A stretch of DNA of 29,402 bases from Cruorifilaria tuberocauda (Eukaryota > Nematoda > Chromadorea > Rhabditida > Onchocercidae), in contig JABVXU010000637.1 of assembly GCA_013365365.1 (NCBI GenBank), positions 1 through 29,402 on the forward strand, read 5' to 3'. Both the position numbers and the translations under genes were made by a program. Of the stretch, positions 12,201 through 23,874 are shown in pieces. Below the pieces are notes generated by a model. That model had not been told where the DNA came from. It did not search any database and saw nothing but the letters and a program-made list of their open reading frames with translations. Numbering within the stretch: position 1 is the first letter of the stretch; the number at the start of each line of letters is the position of its first letter.

Positions 12201-13465
12201 CTATTGTTAACAATTTCCCACGTACTTGCTCAAACTTAGTAATCAAAAAATTTTTGTATATAAAGCTGTTGTATCTAATATATCATAGACTTGTTTATAT
12301 CAATTGCACCTCTATTGCGGCAGGAGAGAATTACGGCAACCAATATGATCAAAGACATAGCAAACATCACCTTCATTTATACTGATAAGAGTCTTATAAT
12401 TTCAGACAGGAGACGAGATATCATACCCGAAAGCCCTTGTTGACAGCACTCACACGCCATCCATCTTTGCACCGTATCATTAACTTCGCGTATTCTTGTT
12501 CAGCATCAAAAGCAGTCCATCCGTTATCCAGTACAGTGAAAGGACATCGGTAATAAAATGGATAGTCGTGCTGTATTCCTTCTGAAAAGTAAAAAGGTAA
12601 AATAGCATAGTAATTTTCAGGAATTAAATATATTTAACAATGAAATTTTTAATGCAATTATCGTAATTTTTAGATCTACTCATTAGGTTGTTGTAGTAAT
12701 AATTAGAGAATAATAAACAGTAATTGTTGATAACAGTAAGCAATTAATAATAAATAACAGATACATAACAGCAGCAATAATATAATAATAATAATAATAA
12801 TAATGATAACTTGCTTAAATTAGATAATTTTTCAATGGAACGTGCGACAGCCATGCAATCATCCAAATCATCGATTTCAAAAATACAGATCATGAAGTTC
12901 TTGCACTTCAAAATGAGCTTTCCACCACGGCTTAAGTTATCCTTAACGATTAGTTCCACAACGACACGATCCACTGCACGATGAAGAAGCTGAAAAAACT
13001 GTCTCCCTCTAATTATTCTGGTATGATTTTTAGCAACACCAACTCAACCACAATAACAGCTTGTCAAATGAAAGTCCAATCTGTAAGTCCCATCTTTAGG
13101 CTGAATATTTCAAGTCTCTAAAGGTTTTAATACATAATTGAACCATGGATATAGACGAATGACCAGGAGAGAGAAGTAAGGAAAAGGGGAAGGAAAGTAT
13201 GGCTACTCATGTTAAGACCTGACTAAAAATATATTGAGTTAGTGACACATGAAAGCATCGGTATTCTGCTAACTAAATCAATTAAAGATACCCAAAGTTC
13301 ACTGCCATGTTTTTTTCCATTTGGAGAGTTTGATGAACTGGAAGACGGTGAAAAAATCATATGATGTCCAATGAGGGCAAGCGAACCTGGCTGTGGTTGT
13401 CGAGGACCTTTCCGTAGGAATACGTTATCTACACGCGGCCGTTCTATTGCCTCCGATAACTCCAT
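9230..13465 (-). CDS. MTMR9: Myotubularin-related protein 9 (catalytically inactive), 3' end unresolved
   Basis: Ten exons join in phase for 455 codons plus one base: 13465-13292, 12989-12815, 12581-12427, 12059-11931, 11811-11655, 10760-10656, 10328-10203, 9727-9625, 9551-9407, 9326-9230. The product follows human MTMR9 closely: PH-GRAM domain first (PRVDNV, GHHMI, SELW), then the phosphatase-like domain (TFRDGGRFP, TNRRCKEDE, VDTRTK, REW-x-x-AGHPF, QFPCSFEF, EHAYASEFG). The active-site loop, residues 347-355, reads HGAEGTDST. Active myotubularins have HCxxGWDRT, so Cys is Gly and Arg is Ser, as in all MTMR9. The dead subunit is known to bind MTMR6, 7 and 8 and stimulate PI3P hydrolysis on endosomes; C. 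elegans mtm-9 acts with mtm-6. The C-terminal ~110 residues, including the coiled coil, were not found. Intron 2 has a GC donor. Confidence 0.93.
10203..10370 (-). other. MTMR9 exon 7 with a possible 42-nt in-frame splice alternative
   Basis: The model uses the acceptor TTGCAG at 10330-10329 and the exon 6 end at 10656 (T|GTGAGT), giving LVE-L-CTETNI with the same spacing as human MTMR9. A second pairing, exon 6 end at 10652 (GA|GTTTGA) with an acceptor AAACAG at 10368-10367, also keeps the frame and inserts 14 residues. Both reading paths are open. Confidence 0.5.
12582..12814 (-). other. GC-AG intron (intron 2 of MTMR9)
   Basis: The exon ends in TTTAA followed by GCAAGT, with the acceptor TTTTCAG at 12584-12582. 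The GC donor gives phase 1 and joins LSNL to KGIQHDYPF in the spacing of human MTMR9. The nearest GT (GTTATC), 4 nt further on, would shift the frame. An ATT microsatellite begins a few bases inside the intron. Confidence 0.8.
12777..12804. repeat. (TAA)n microsatellite
   Basis: About nine near-perfect TAA/ATA units lie inside MTMR9 intron 2, close to its 5' splice site on the minus strand. Confidence 0.9.
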
Positions 13466-13485
13466 AACTCTGAATATTTATTATC
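13466..13485 (-). promoter_or_regulatory. Candidate trans-splice acceptor before MTMR9
   Basis: On the minus strand the start codon is preceded by ATATTCAG and then AGTT, so a 3' splice acceptor lies 4 nt before ATG with no visible upstream exon. Such a short leader is typical of nematode spliced-leader addition. A cis-spliced non-coding exon is the alternative. Confidence 0.55.
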
Positions 13486-14761
13486 AGGACTCATTCATGG
13501 TCAGTAAACCAGAAACGAGCGCAATAAACCTAGTTTAAGGGTAAGTTTTTTTATAATGATGCTTATCCTTCCTTCGGATATATGTCTTAAGGCTGCAAAA
13601 AAGTACTACTATTTTGGAAAATGACATCAACGTGAAAAACCTGCACAAAGTATCATATCTCTGGATCAAGCTATTACATAACATATGTAAACTATAAAGT
13701 TTAATTATCGTCGTTGAGAAAGTATATAAGAAGCATATTTTGACTGTTGGCAGAAAGAATGATTTCAAAAAAAGAATTATTGTAAGCGTCCTTTTATAGA
13801 TGTCAAAAAACACAGTCAGGTGATCACTATCGAAAACATGAATTGGTGAGATGGCATAGGATGGGTTAAAGCAATCGCTTAATAACATCTTCAAGAAAAC
13901 ACATGCAAAATTGACTTATGTTACAAAAAAATAATGTGGGAAAAATCGGTAAGAGAAATAAGTGAATGAAAACAATAAATACAAGTATATTGCAGCTCAT
14001 ACAGAACAAAAAGATCCTTTGATGCCACTTATCGGAAATTCATTTGATGGGCTTGAACACTATTCGCCAATTTGGCATATGTTAGCTGTGCAATTATCAT
14101 TGACGTTTTGCGTGCGTAAGTTACGTTTAAATTATTTTGATGTATTTAGAATGTGTGAAAAGAGTAGATCGAAATCTAGGAGGAATGGAGGAAGGAAAAG
14201 GAAAAAAAAGTAAGGTGAATGAAAGTAGTTCAGTGGAATAAAGATGCGTGTCTGTCTCTGTCATAGAACGGATAATAAAATAATTCTCGTTCTTTTGAAG
14301 TGTGTATTGCGGCTTACGGAAATTTAACGTAAGGCTTAAATAGGCATCTTAACGTATCATTTTTTAATAGACCTTAGTTTTTACTAGATTTTTTGCACAA
14401 TGTCATCTATTATTTTTCCTCTTCTCATTACGCAGGTTGCATTCGGGATTGTAGAGTTGGAAAATGTGTCCAAAATACACCTTATTATACTAGTTATTAG
14501 TGCTTTAATCCCTAATTTTATTGATATTTTTTGTTTTTTAAAACTTTGAATGTTAATCACAGTCAACACCTGACATCGTTTAGTTGTTATATAGTCTTAA
14601 AGATTGATGCGTTGTTCAATCATTATGATAGTTATAGTAAATAAATGAACATCATATTCCATAATTGTTGTTTTGTAAGAAGAGTTCATATGCAGCTAAA
14701 ACAACCAGTTTCAGCATATCGCAGGTGTTGTTCGGTGTTCGGATGTTCTCCGTGCTATACT
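13466..14761. promoter_or_regulatory. Divergent intergenic region between MTMR9 and OGA
   Basis: The two genes start back to back here, so both promoters are expected within about 1.3 kb. A purine-rich tract (about 14160-14212) stands out. A 119-codon minus-strand frame (13535-13894) has no recognisable motif or splice context and is treated as chance. No TATA or Inr motif can be assigned with confidence. Confidence 0.5.
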
Positions 14762-14778
14762 ATGCAGACGCGCTCTAA
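14704..14778 (+). promoter_or_regulatory. OGA leader: candidate trans-splice acceptor and short uORF
   Basis: CCAGTTTCAG ends at 14714 and resembles a nematode 3' splice site; a second AG follows at 14723-14724. If the mRNA began at 14715, the first ATG would be at 14743. That opens an 11-codon frame ending at 14778, overlapping the OGA ATG at 14762 in another frame. If translation starts at 14645 instead, neither element has this role. Confidence 0.35.
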
Positions 14779-17700
14779 AACAAAAGCTGAGAAAGAGCGC
14801 CGTGCAGCACAGTTCTTATGTGGTATCGTTGAAGGTATGAGAATACTTAAAATTCAAGATATATATAGTACTATGTTTTAGTTTATTTCATGGTGTTTGG
14901 TGTTTGATTATTAAGAAAGGAATTTGAAAACAGGGTTCTATGGACGACCATGGACAGCAGATCAGCGGAGAGATTTATTTGCCAGAATGAAGCGTTTGGG
15001 AATGAACACTTACATTTATGCACCAAAAGACGACCTGAAACATAGAGTTGAATGGAGGCAGTTGTACAATTCCGATGAAGTAGGTTGGTGGTTTGTGAAT
15101 CTATATTACCCATTTCTGTTTCTTAGAGCAGAGACAAAAATTTAAACCAGAATGTCAAGTTTGCCCACTTGCAGAGTTATTGCAATCTTTAATTCAAACA
15201 GCGCGGATGGAAAATGTTACATTCGTATATGCGTTATCTCCTGGAATTGATATTATTTATTCAAGTGAAAAAGAAATCAAAGCCCTGCATGATAAATCTG
15301 AGCAGGTTCGTAATGATTAGTCATTTTTGTAAGGTAGGATTGGTTAATCATAAATTCTAATTTGATGGAAAGACTAACAAAAAGTGATTTATTAAGGAAA
15401 TCTAAAAATGGTGTTTTTGTGTCATACTGAATGATTAGCTACCCCTTATGGTGTCCTTTTCTAGGTACGCTGTTTAGGATGTGATGCATTCGCACTACTG
15501 TTTGATGATATTGATATATCATTGAATGATGCTGACAAAAAACAATTCTCGACCATTGTTATGGCCCAGTTAACTATTGCTAATTCTCTATACGAATTTT
15601 TGAAGTGTCCCCATTTCTTTTTTTGCCCTACAGGTGATCTACACCAACTTTTGCTTTGCATATGTTAGCCGGTGATTTAATATTTTTCTGTTTATCTTAG
15701 AAAACTTTGATGTTATAGTTCTTATGTTCATGATTTTTCTGTAATATATCTTTTCCTTTTGCAGAGTACTGCGAGTCACGAGCGAATCCATCACTTGAAG
15801 AATCGGACTATTTACTTACGTTGGGTAAAAAACTGGTTGCGGATATACATATTTTGTGGACAGGTATGTTAGCCAGTTTGTGTTGAAATACGTTGAAACT
15901 ATATTTAAGAGCTTGTAATTTTTGATATCACATCAGTCTTTTTAAGGTTGGAACGTCATTATTATTTTGTATGAGGTTTTGATACTGATCGAATAATCTG
16001 ATAGTGGATCATAAATTAAGTAGATAAATTTCAGGGCCTCGAGTGGTGTCCCGTGAAATTACGATCGAACACATTCGACGTGTTGCTGCTGTGCTACAGA
16101 GAAAACCGGTGGTTTGGGACAATTTGCATGCTAATGATTATGATCCTAAGCGGGTTTTTTTGGGTCCATTTGCAGGAAGGTGTGTATATGTAATGTTTTA
16201 AGAAAAATATTTCTTGATTATGCTTTATCAAAATTATTTGTAAGAAGTGTTGCAGGCCTGTACGACTGAAAGAGGAGATCGCGGGAATTTTATTGAATCC
16301 AAACTGTCGTTATGAGGCTAATTTCTTGCCGTTCTATACATTGGCGGAGTGGAATAACTGTCATGCAGATGCTGATATCTTGGAAGGTATCGCCACAGTG
16401 CTTATTTTTGATCATTTGGAGATTGTATTGGTAAGGTACAGTTTTTCTGAAGGAGTGAGTTGTCTGTTACTATTAACTGACATCCAAATATTTAAAAAAA
16501 TTTTGAGTCAATTTACATTTTTTATGTTTTTTAAAACATTAAGGAGTTTTCTCTGTCTGTAAAACTGAATGTTTAAATGAGAATGTCATGCTAAACTGGT
16601 CTCGAAAGTCAGTAAGTCATTATATATTTTTCCTTTCACTTTTATGCTGTCTTCAATTTTTTTCGGAAGCAGAATCAAGTATTTAAGGTCAGTGGTTTTA
16701 TACTTTTTCTTTCATTTTTATGTTGTCTTTAATTTTTTCAGAAGCAGAATCAGATGCTATATTAGAGGCAGGTGATGTTGTTCCTGTCGCAGCACATATT
16801 GTTGAAAATGCTTCGCCGAAACGGTTATATCATCCACTAAAAGCTCTAGATGAAGGTATTAAGAAATGGATTGAATACTTTAATGCCGAGTTGTCAACAA
16901 ATTCTCATACGTAAGTTAATAGTTCCGCTCGAATTTGCTCATGCTCAATTTTATTTGAATGAAACCTGCTATGAAATGTCAATAAAGTCCTTAATCCCAA
17001 GATATTTCAGATCTGTTTCTGTTGTAGCCGAAGCTAACGAACTTAACGAATTGAAGCCGTCAACAAGCTGTATTTCTTTGGTTGTTCGAGAACTGAATGG
17101 TCCGAATAGTAGTGACAGTCAGGCAGCAATCGTTTACTTCAACGCTGAGGTTATTCTAGCTGTATAATTGCATAACCATCGTCCTTATTTCGAAAACTTT
17201 CGTAGTGTTAAAAAATTGATTATGATGCCACAGTTGTAGAGATAAGTCAGCTGCATGTTTTATATATCTTGTTTTCAACGATTTATGAATTAGTATTTGA
17301 AATGTTAGTTCGAATTTTATATTAGCTTGTTCTTATTCAGAACAACTCAGTGATACAACCGGTGAACTCGATGTGTTCTGAGTACAGTGAGCCAATGGAT
17401 CTGATGTCGGTTACCAAGGTTTCTTGACTTTTGATCTTGTTCAATGATGTTTTTAGATTCCACTTCATGTTTATAAGTGTTGTTTTCTATTTTTAGGATG
17501 ATACAAAACCGTTGTTTGAGGCATCAGATCAAAGTAAAGGAAATACTCAAGAAATGCTGGAAGTCTCGTCGGATATCAGTATGGACAGTAGTGTTCATTC
17601 TGATTCTGAAACAAGGTATTTTAAACTCTTCTTTATTTCTTTCACTCTCTCTACTATTCTGATTAACTAGACACCTTGTGCTGAACATATGCTCTGCAAA

Positions 17701-20700
17701 ACAAGCACACTAGAAGTGAATCGTATTGACATGTAGATGTTATAGCGTCACTGGAGTGGACCAGGTGGCAATCTTTGTTGACATGTTTTATTTGCCCTTT
17801 GAACATGGTCGTCGTGGTATTCAAATGCTACAGGAGTTTTCTTGGCTTCACGAGAACTCATATGTGATGAGGAGAAATAGTGATAGCGATATTGATGATC
17901 AGGTTGCTAAATTTTTTTCTGTTTTAGTATTCCTACAAAATTTTGTGACATCGTAGGCAATTGATATATTTTACTTTGTGTTGTGTTAGTTTACAAAAAA
18001 GGAATATGATTACATTCAGTGTTTTTATCCCACTCCATATTTTGTTCGTAAGTTGGAGTAAATCTATGGCATAATTATCTCTATTCGTTTGTTAATTATG
18101 CAGTCAGGAATTCACTTATTGAGTTAATGTTACTATTTTAATTTAATTTATGTAACTTATAGAAGGTACAAGAATTTGTGAGTGACGAATGGAAACGGAG
18201 GTGCGAGGATTTTGTTAAACTGTTACGTGATGTAACGAGACTTTATCAGCACATTACGCAACTTCCTAACCGTGTCTGTTATTTTCCCGAAAATTATTTT
18301 CATTTATTAACTAAGTTGTGTTTCTGGTCTTTATGAATCTGACAAGTGACAACAATTTTTAACATATATTAATTAAAAATTCATTCGCGTGAAGAAATAT
18401 AGTCTGAATACCGATCAATATTTATGATCTAAATTTTTGTTGAACTGAATTTTGAGTTTATCATAAAGAAGATACTTAAACGTATAAGTTTTATCGTTTC
18501 AGAATGTTGTTCAGGATCTATTTCAATATGTTTACGACGCTCAAGGCATGGCTTCTATTCTGGAAGCACTTGTTCTTTGGATGGCTGGTGGACATCTGAA
18601 TGTTGCACCTGTTGGTATGTTTTTCATTAATTGCAGTCTTTTTAATAATTTATATCAAAATTTTTCAATAATGTAATTATTTTGGTACTTTTGCAGACTG
18701 TGATTGTTTTTGGCGCGTTGGTATTCCGGATGTTGAACCTTGGACTTTATCTGGCGGTTTTCTGACGGATTTGCAGAAGCTTCTGTATTCAAGTGCTAAT
18801 TTGGCGGATTTATTCCTGCTGAAAACAGTACTTCCACTTTCTTTAAACTGCTACACAGTTAGGCCTTATGCAGATGAAGATACGGTGTGTATCTACCTCT
18901 TATTTTTCTTTTTTGGAAAAAAACAAGTTCATTAAGTTTATTGACCAACCTGTTTCTCGTTATTTTTTTTTATTGTAGCTGTTTTAATGATTTGATTTTG
19001 ACAAAAAATTCTGTGGTAATCAATATTTTCAGATAAAAATTAAACTTTATTTTCCAAGATTGTAAATAACATTTTAAACTATTCCGCTTCACAAACACTG
19101 TGTTATATTTTCTGTGTTTTAATTAATGGTGGAATTTGTTTAATTTAGATTATACTTTTTCCAGAAAAATGTTCGATATATGTGGAAGACTGAAGTTGAA
19201 TATGCTTCAAGTGCAGGGTTTCTAGAGGAAATTAAAGATGAACGTTTTTTCGACAAGTAAGTTCTCTTTGATGGGAACTATGTATTATGTTTAGTATAAT
19301 GCAATCAAAATCGTCTTGAATTAAACATACTTGTCTTAAATTCTTTATCAAATCCTTGAACTGTTTTTAAACCGTTTATCAGCCTTTCTCTGCTTTTAAG
19401 CTTTTGTTCACTGTGGCTTTTTCAAGGTACATTGGTGCTTATATTAGTTTTGCAACGCCTCGGACTTGCTTCGTTGCAGTTGAAAATGACGCTGTAGGAA
19501 GCCCGCGACAAGTAATTGGAATGATATGTGCGGCACTTGATGCAAAACAGTTTGCTGAAAGGGTTTGTAGAGTTATGTTATAGATATAGGATTTGTTGAA
19601 ATACGTAGATTCTCTCTCTTCACTTCACAATTGACAGCGGTGTAATTGTTGTTTATCATTGCAATATAAGCCTGGAAGTATTTTATTGCTTAAGAAATGT
19701 AATGTAACTGCAAGTAAACGGCATGATTTTAGCTCCGAAGTCAGTACATTCCAAAGATGCGTTCCAAATACAAGGCATATGCTGAAGCGGATAAAGGGCA
19801 TTCTATGTCTTGCAGTGAGGAAATTGAACATCAGGTAAAGCTTCGGAAAAAGTTTTTTAATTTTTATATGTAGCTATTTGAACTTTCATTTAGTCGTACA
19901 TTTCTATTTTTAATGAATAGGTAAACTGCAAAAAGGAACTGCACTACCAATTTGGTTTTCGTAAACGAACTTTTCCTGTAGATTTTAGTTGTCATTTTGT
20001 CATCATGTTGGAAGGTTGGATAAATATGGTTTTCGACAATACTTTTTTTTCTTTAAGTGGCAGCGTTTGCATGAAGATATTGCGGAATGGGGACCTCCTA
20101 GTCTTTCGGACTATTTCTACGAACAATTTCCGAGTCAGGTTGCTACTGATATATTTAATTTGTGTAATAATAATAATTGTCATTAGAGCATTTGTGTGAA
20201 AAATTATCCATGGAACATTTCGAAATATTTTGGGAAAATTTTGTGTAAAGTTTAGATTGATGTGAGATGCCACGACTTATCACAAGATGCCATGGTTTTT
20301 CGTAGACTGGTATGCATAACAGCTATCGCCTTATCTTATAATGGTGAGCTTATGACATATTTATGTGTATTCGACAATTCTAAATTTTCATATATATACT
20401 TCATATAAAACAATGTATAAATAATTTTTAGAGATGTGAAAAAAGTTTTAGTTTTAGGTTACATTCTTCTTTTCATTTACCCCTACACTATTCCAGTTTC
20501 CGTATATCTTATGGGGATTTTGGTAATGGATGACTACATTCTTCCTTTAGTTTCTCAAACTGGTTTTCTTTGTTTTTCATTGTCATATTTTCAGTTGTTC
20601 AAAAATTCATCTCTCGTAAGCTTTTACGATAGTTTCTTTTTTATTTAAAGAAAACTTTACAAAATCTTTTTTTTTTAATCCTTGTAGGGTCCTCCGGATT

Positions 20701-20973
20701 TTTTATGGTGCTGCATTCATCGGACAGCGAAAAAATCAATTTGTGCTCAAGAATAGGTTTGATTACTTTGAAGGTGGGTTTGTTTTAATTTCCTCTGTCT
20801 ATATCGTTTTTTTTTTCAATTGATGATAAACTGTTAAGTCCGAAATTCCTCCCATATAAGATTCATTTTAGGAGTGAAATTAATAACTTCTCGTTATTAC
20901 TTTTGTTGATACTGTTGAATTTCAGGAAGCGGGTGTTGCTGATGATCTAATTTTGATGGGCCATTCTCTGTGA
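14762..20973 (+). CDS. OGA: Protein O-GlcNAcase (GH84 hydrolase with C-terminal HAT-like domain)
   Basis: Removes O-linked GlcNAc from Ser/Thr of nuclear and cytoplasmic proteins. Twenty-two exons join in phase into 886 aa (human ~916): 14762-14834, 14934-15083, 15127-15305, 15465-15633, 15765-15863, 16035-16179, 16256-16386, 16742-16910, 17011-17149, 17341-17418, 17497-17615, 17737-17902, 18163-18273, 18503-18614, 18697-18884, 19165-19256, 19427-19562, 19733-19834, 20058-20138, 20256-20343, 20688-20773, 20926-20973. The GH84 domain (~18-300) has EGFYGRPW, catalytic Asp148-Asp149 in LLFDDID (human D174/D175), WDN at 251-253, NDYD at 257-260 and NPN at 286-288. A Ser/Asp-rich linker keeps EPMD, then comes the stalk (FYLPFEHG, ~485-610) and a HAT-like domain from YTVRPY (~665) to the end. 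All catalytic residues are intact. The start is uncertain: ATG 14762 fits best, while ATG 14645 would add 39 residues. Exon 19 may start at 20064. Confidence 0.97.
16633..16752 (+). repeat. Duplicated 3' splice site before OGA exon 8
   Basis: Two copies of a ~45-bp segment (16633-16677 and 16709-16752) include the pyrimidine tract, the acceptor and the first bases of exon 8 (GAAGCAGAATCA). They differ at a few positions. In the upstream copy the acceptor CAG has become CGG and the frame soon meets TAA, so only the downstream copy can work. Confidence 0.85.
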
Positions 20974-21037
20974 TTGTTATTTATTTTTCTGCTCACTGTT
21001 CTTTTTATCTTTTTAACACTTGTGTCGCTCAATATTA

Positions 21038-21109
21038 TAATTTAATTTCTGTTTTCTACTTCTCTTCACACATGAGCTGTAATTTAATTTCTATTTTCTA
21101 TTTCTCTTC
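21038..21109. repeat. Imperfect 30-bp direct repeat in OGA 3' flank
   Basis: Two copies, 21038-21067 and 21080-21109, share TAATTTAATTTCT and then a T/C-rich stretch ending CTCTTC. They differ at two positions and are 12 bp apart. Function is unknown. Confidence 0.8.
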
Positions 21110-23725
21110 GTGTTATGAACTGCTTCAAGCAATTTCTGTTTCAGTTTTGAAAGTTGCGAGAAATTAATTCCACTGGATTGTACCTTTGTTAAACATTTTG
21201 TATTTATAGTCGTACGTTCTTACATTTTCATAAAATATTATAGTTTGTAAAAATCCAAATTCATATTACCCATCTTTTTTTGTTGTTTTTAAATATACTA
21301 ATAATATAAATTATCTGTCCATAATGATTTGTTGTAACATAATGTTCTTTTTTCAGTTCTATGAGCAATGTATTTTTTGTTATGCAGTGTGCCTGATATT
21401 GTTTTCCTTGAGTGAAGGACGCTTCCCAATTTAGTTTTGTTATTACTTTGAACTATATAGTTAGAGAACATATGGAATGGAGTTTAAGTAGATCATTGTT
21501 TTAAGGTTTATCAGCGACCTGCTACAGACTTCACATTTTTTCTGGTTCACTGCACTGTTTAAGAACTGTTATATGTCCTTTTCACTCTTTTTTCTATTTT
21601 TTCAAAGTTTTGTCGGTGTTGTTGATTCAGGACTGTGATTTGCCAAAGTGAATAAAGCTTGGTGATTTTTAAAGTCCTTTCTTTCTTTTACATTTGAAGA
21701 TATTGCCCAATTTGAAATAGACGAGTAAGATCACTATTGCTGTGAACATCAAAACAAGTCCACTTGTGGCAGACTAATGTTACTTGTTGAAATGAGTAAG
21801 AGAGAATTAGATGGTAGGTAAGTTCTGCATATGAACTCAGACAGGCTAGATTCGGGGGTAAATGGTATCGAAAGATGGTTCTATTGCATTAGTTTCTATC
21901 AAATACTTTTAAAACCCTGTTCTCATTTTCTGTTTTTTACAAAATACAGACTAGAAGCAATAGTGATAGGTGATATAAATTAAACTGTTCTAGTTTCAGT
22001 AGAAATTACAATATAAATGAACTTGATGGGATTCGATAGAGGGTCTAGTTTCGGAATGAAATCGTGACTGTAAAAAATGTGACAAGCTGTGCATACATTG
22101 CACTGCTCTAGTTTTTTCATTATCAAGCTAGGAATCATTGCTTTCTCATTTCAAAATATATCCATGAGCTGCAAGCTATCTTTACAGTTAAGTTTTGATT
22201 TCCTGAAATTGGCCATTACTTTTTTTATTTTAAGCTAAATTTTATACCAATCGTAAAACTGTAATATTAGATATTTATTTGATGCAAAAATGGATAGAGA
22301 AGTAGGCTGAATGTATGAGAAATGTAGACGATGATAATCCTGTCATTAATGGTGTTGTTAATGAATAGTAGTGATGAATTACCGGGATGGATGGTAAACG
22401 TAGTGATGGTAATGATAATGAGAGAAAAGATAAAGGAGAGTGGCAGACAATAGTAGTTGTATAAGTTGTGTGATAAGATAGAATATCAAAGTAGATTGTT
22501 CAGCCAAATGACTGCTGGTTAATTGGTCGACAATGAAAATTCTAATTGGCTTTAAAAATAAACGACAACAAATATATTGCCCCGATTACATCTCTTTACC
22601 CATTCTTAACCGTTCCGGTGTCTATTTCATCTGCTCCCAAAATGTCCCTTCATCTTTGTATCTCTCTGTTCTCGATATTATTCTCATTTTCTTTATTTGA
22701 TATAAATTTCAAAGGTCACTAATTACTACTTATCGACCATCTTATTCTACTTTTAATCGTAATTCTTTCAAAAATCTATTATATGCACACCTGAAATTTG
22801 AACAAATTTAATTATTGCACTCGTTTCTCTATTTTAATTACGATTTCATGAAGAATTCAATAATTTTGAATGACTTTAGGTCATTATTGGTTTCGACATT
22901 ACTTCTCCCCCTTTACAATATTTTTCATTATTAGATAATATTCTTAGTTATTATTGCGGTGGATGGAAATGGACAGTTCACTATCATTGTTTTTTTTCTG
23001 TGGCAACTTGCACGACCAAATATTTTAAACTTTTAAAAGAAATATCATTTCATCCTGTTATTATCTAACGGTAAACGCAACTTCACCTGGTTACTGTTCA
23101 CGTAATGATTCTTCCTTATATTTTAAAACGACCAGATCCAATTCAAAAATTATATTTGGAAATAGTTGACAAATACTCCCTATTATTTTCGCCATATAAA
23201 TTGCATGTCACTGCAAATCGTGTTAGATAGAAAAACAAAATTTAAGCTTCTCAGTTTCTGCAATAACTGAAATGATGAAATCATTTGCCAAAACTAAGAC
23301 TGCTGATATCATCTGAAAGACGTTGAAATGAAAATGGAAATGCTCATTAGCCAAAAGGTAGATTTAGGAAAGTATGATTTTTTGAGAAAACCGGCGGTAA
23401 ATCAATCGCCACGTCATCGTGGAGTTACTGATTATTCCAAACAATTATTTTGAATTCACTGAAGTTAATGTGGGATAATTTCAACTAAAATAGCGTATAG
23501 GATAACATTTCGACGGAACAATGAAAACAAATTCACCGATTAAGCTGGACAATGAAGAGGGAGACCAAGAAGAGGTAGTGAAAGTTTTCTTCGAAATTTA
23601 CTCTGTTATTTACCAGGTGTAGAATTGTTTAATAAAGAAAATCAATGGTGATAAAGTAAAGTCGAAGAAACATTTCATATCTAACATCATTTGTATAAAC
23701 ACGTTCGTGTCAAGCGATGTTTCCT

Positions 23726-23874
<149 letters not shown>

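Noticed and set aside
13535..13894. 119-codon minus-strand frame in the MTMR9-OGA intergenic region
   Set aside because: No motif, signal peptide or splice context is recognised, and its composition matches random AT-rich sequence. It could be revisited with RNA-seq.
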